Shown in pieces: positions 5,438 to 5,461 of a stretch of DNA of 5,461 nt. Below the pieces are notes generated by a model. It saw only the letters and a list, made by a program, of their open reading frames with translations, ran no database searches and was not told the DNA's origin. How positions within the stretch are numbered: position 1 is the first letter of the stretch; every line of letters begins with the position of its first letter. Position numbers and translations under genes: made by a program. Source of the stretch: Methylovirgula sp. (GTDB taxonomy: Bacteria > Pseudomonadota > Alphaproteobacteria > Rhizobiales > Beijerinckiaceae); NCBI GenBank assembly GCA_030038595.1, contig JASHSW010000214.1, positions 1 to 5,461 of the forward strand, given 5' to 3'.

Positions 5438-5461
5438 GGCCTCGTGGCGGAGTGGTTACGC
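5438..5461 (+). tRNA. tRNA, 5' part only, probably tRNA-Cys (GCA)
   Basis: The last 24 bases read as a tRNA 5' end: a 7-base acceptor strand GGCCTCG, then TG, then a D-arm with GCG...AGTGGTTA...CGC. The short 3-bp D-stem and the GGCC acceptor start resemble alphaproteobacterial tRNA-Cys as I remember it. The anticodon is outside the window, so a serine or leucine tRNA is not excluded. It is divergent from tRNA-Asn. Confidence 0.65.

Overview
This window looks like ordinary chromosome from an alphaproteobacterium, probably of the Hyphomicrobiales (Rhizobiales). The signs are high GC, a glnB-glnA gene order, a candidate GGAAC-N17-CGTT promoter of the EcfG general-stress type, and the style of the proteins. 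This is inference from gene content; I could not run a search. I see no phage, insertion sequence, CRISPR array or clearly new multi-gene system.

Layout, left to right. Positions 1-51 hold the first 17 codons of glutamine synthetase (glnA, minus strand), preceded at 199-537 by the PII signal protein glnB. Together they form the nitrogen-control pair glnBA. A sigma-54-like promoter (596-611) lies just upstream of glnB. Beyond it is a strong intrinsic terminator (681-721) that closes the next minus-strand gene, a 126-residue protein of unknown function (769-1149). That gene follows a 444-base stretch (1150-1593) with no convincing gene but with the EcfG-like promoter at 1339-1364.

Positions 1594-3474 (minus) hold a two-gene sulfur operon. 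A cysteine synthase (342 aa) is followed after 9 bases by a 3-mercaptopyruvate sulfurtransferase (280 aa). Divergent from it, across a 79-base gap with a perfect 7+7 dyad, is a classical short-chain dehydrogenase (3554-4327, plus). This converges, with a 12-base gap, on a Tat-targeted beta-carbonic anhydrase (4340-5074, minus, GTG start).

The right end carries tRNA-Asn(GTT) on the minus strand (5230-5305) and, divergently, the first 24 bases of another tRNA on the plus strand, most likely tRNA-Cys. Each has a plausible sigma-70-type promoter in the 132-base gap between them.

Functionally the window combines nitrogen sensing and assimilation, cysteine/sulfide metabolism, CO2/bicarbonate interconversion outside the cytoplasm and tRNA supply. 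The most interesting items are regulatory: the EcfG-like promoter before the unknown gene, the sigma-54-like promoter before glnB, and the dyad between the cysteine synthase and dehydrogenase genes. The cysteine-rich Tat leader of the carbonic anhydrase also stands out.
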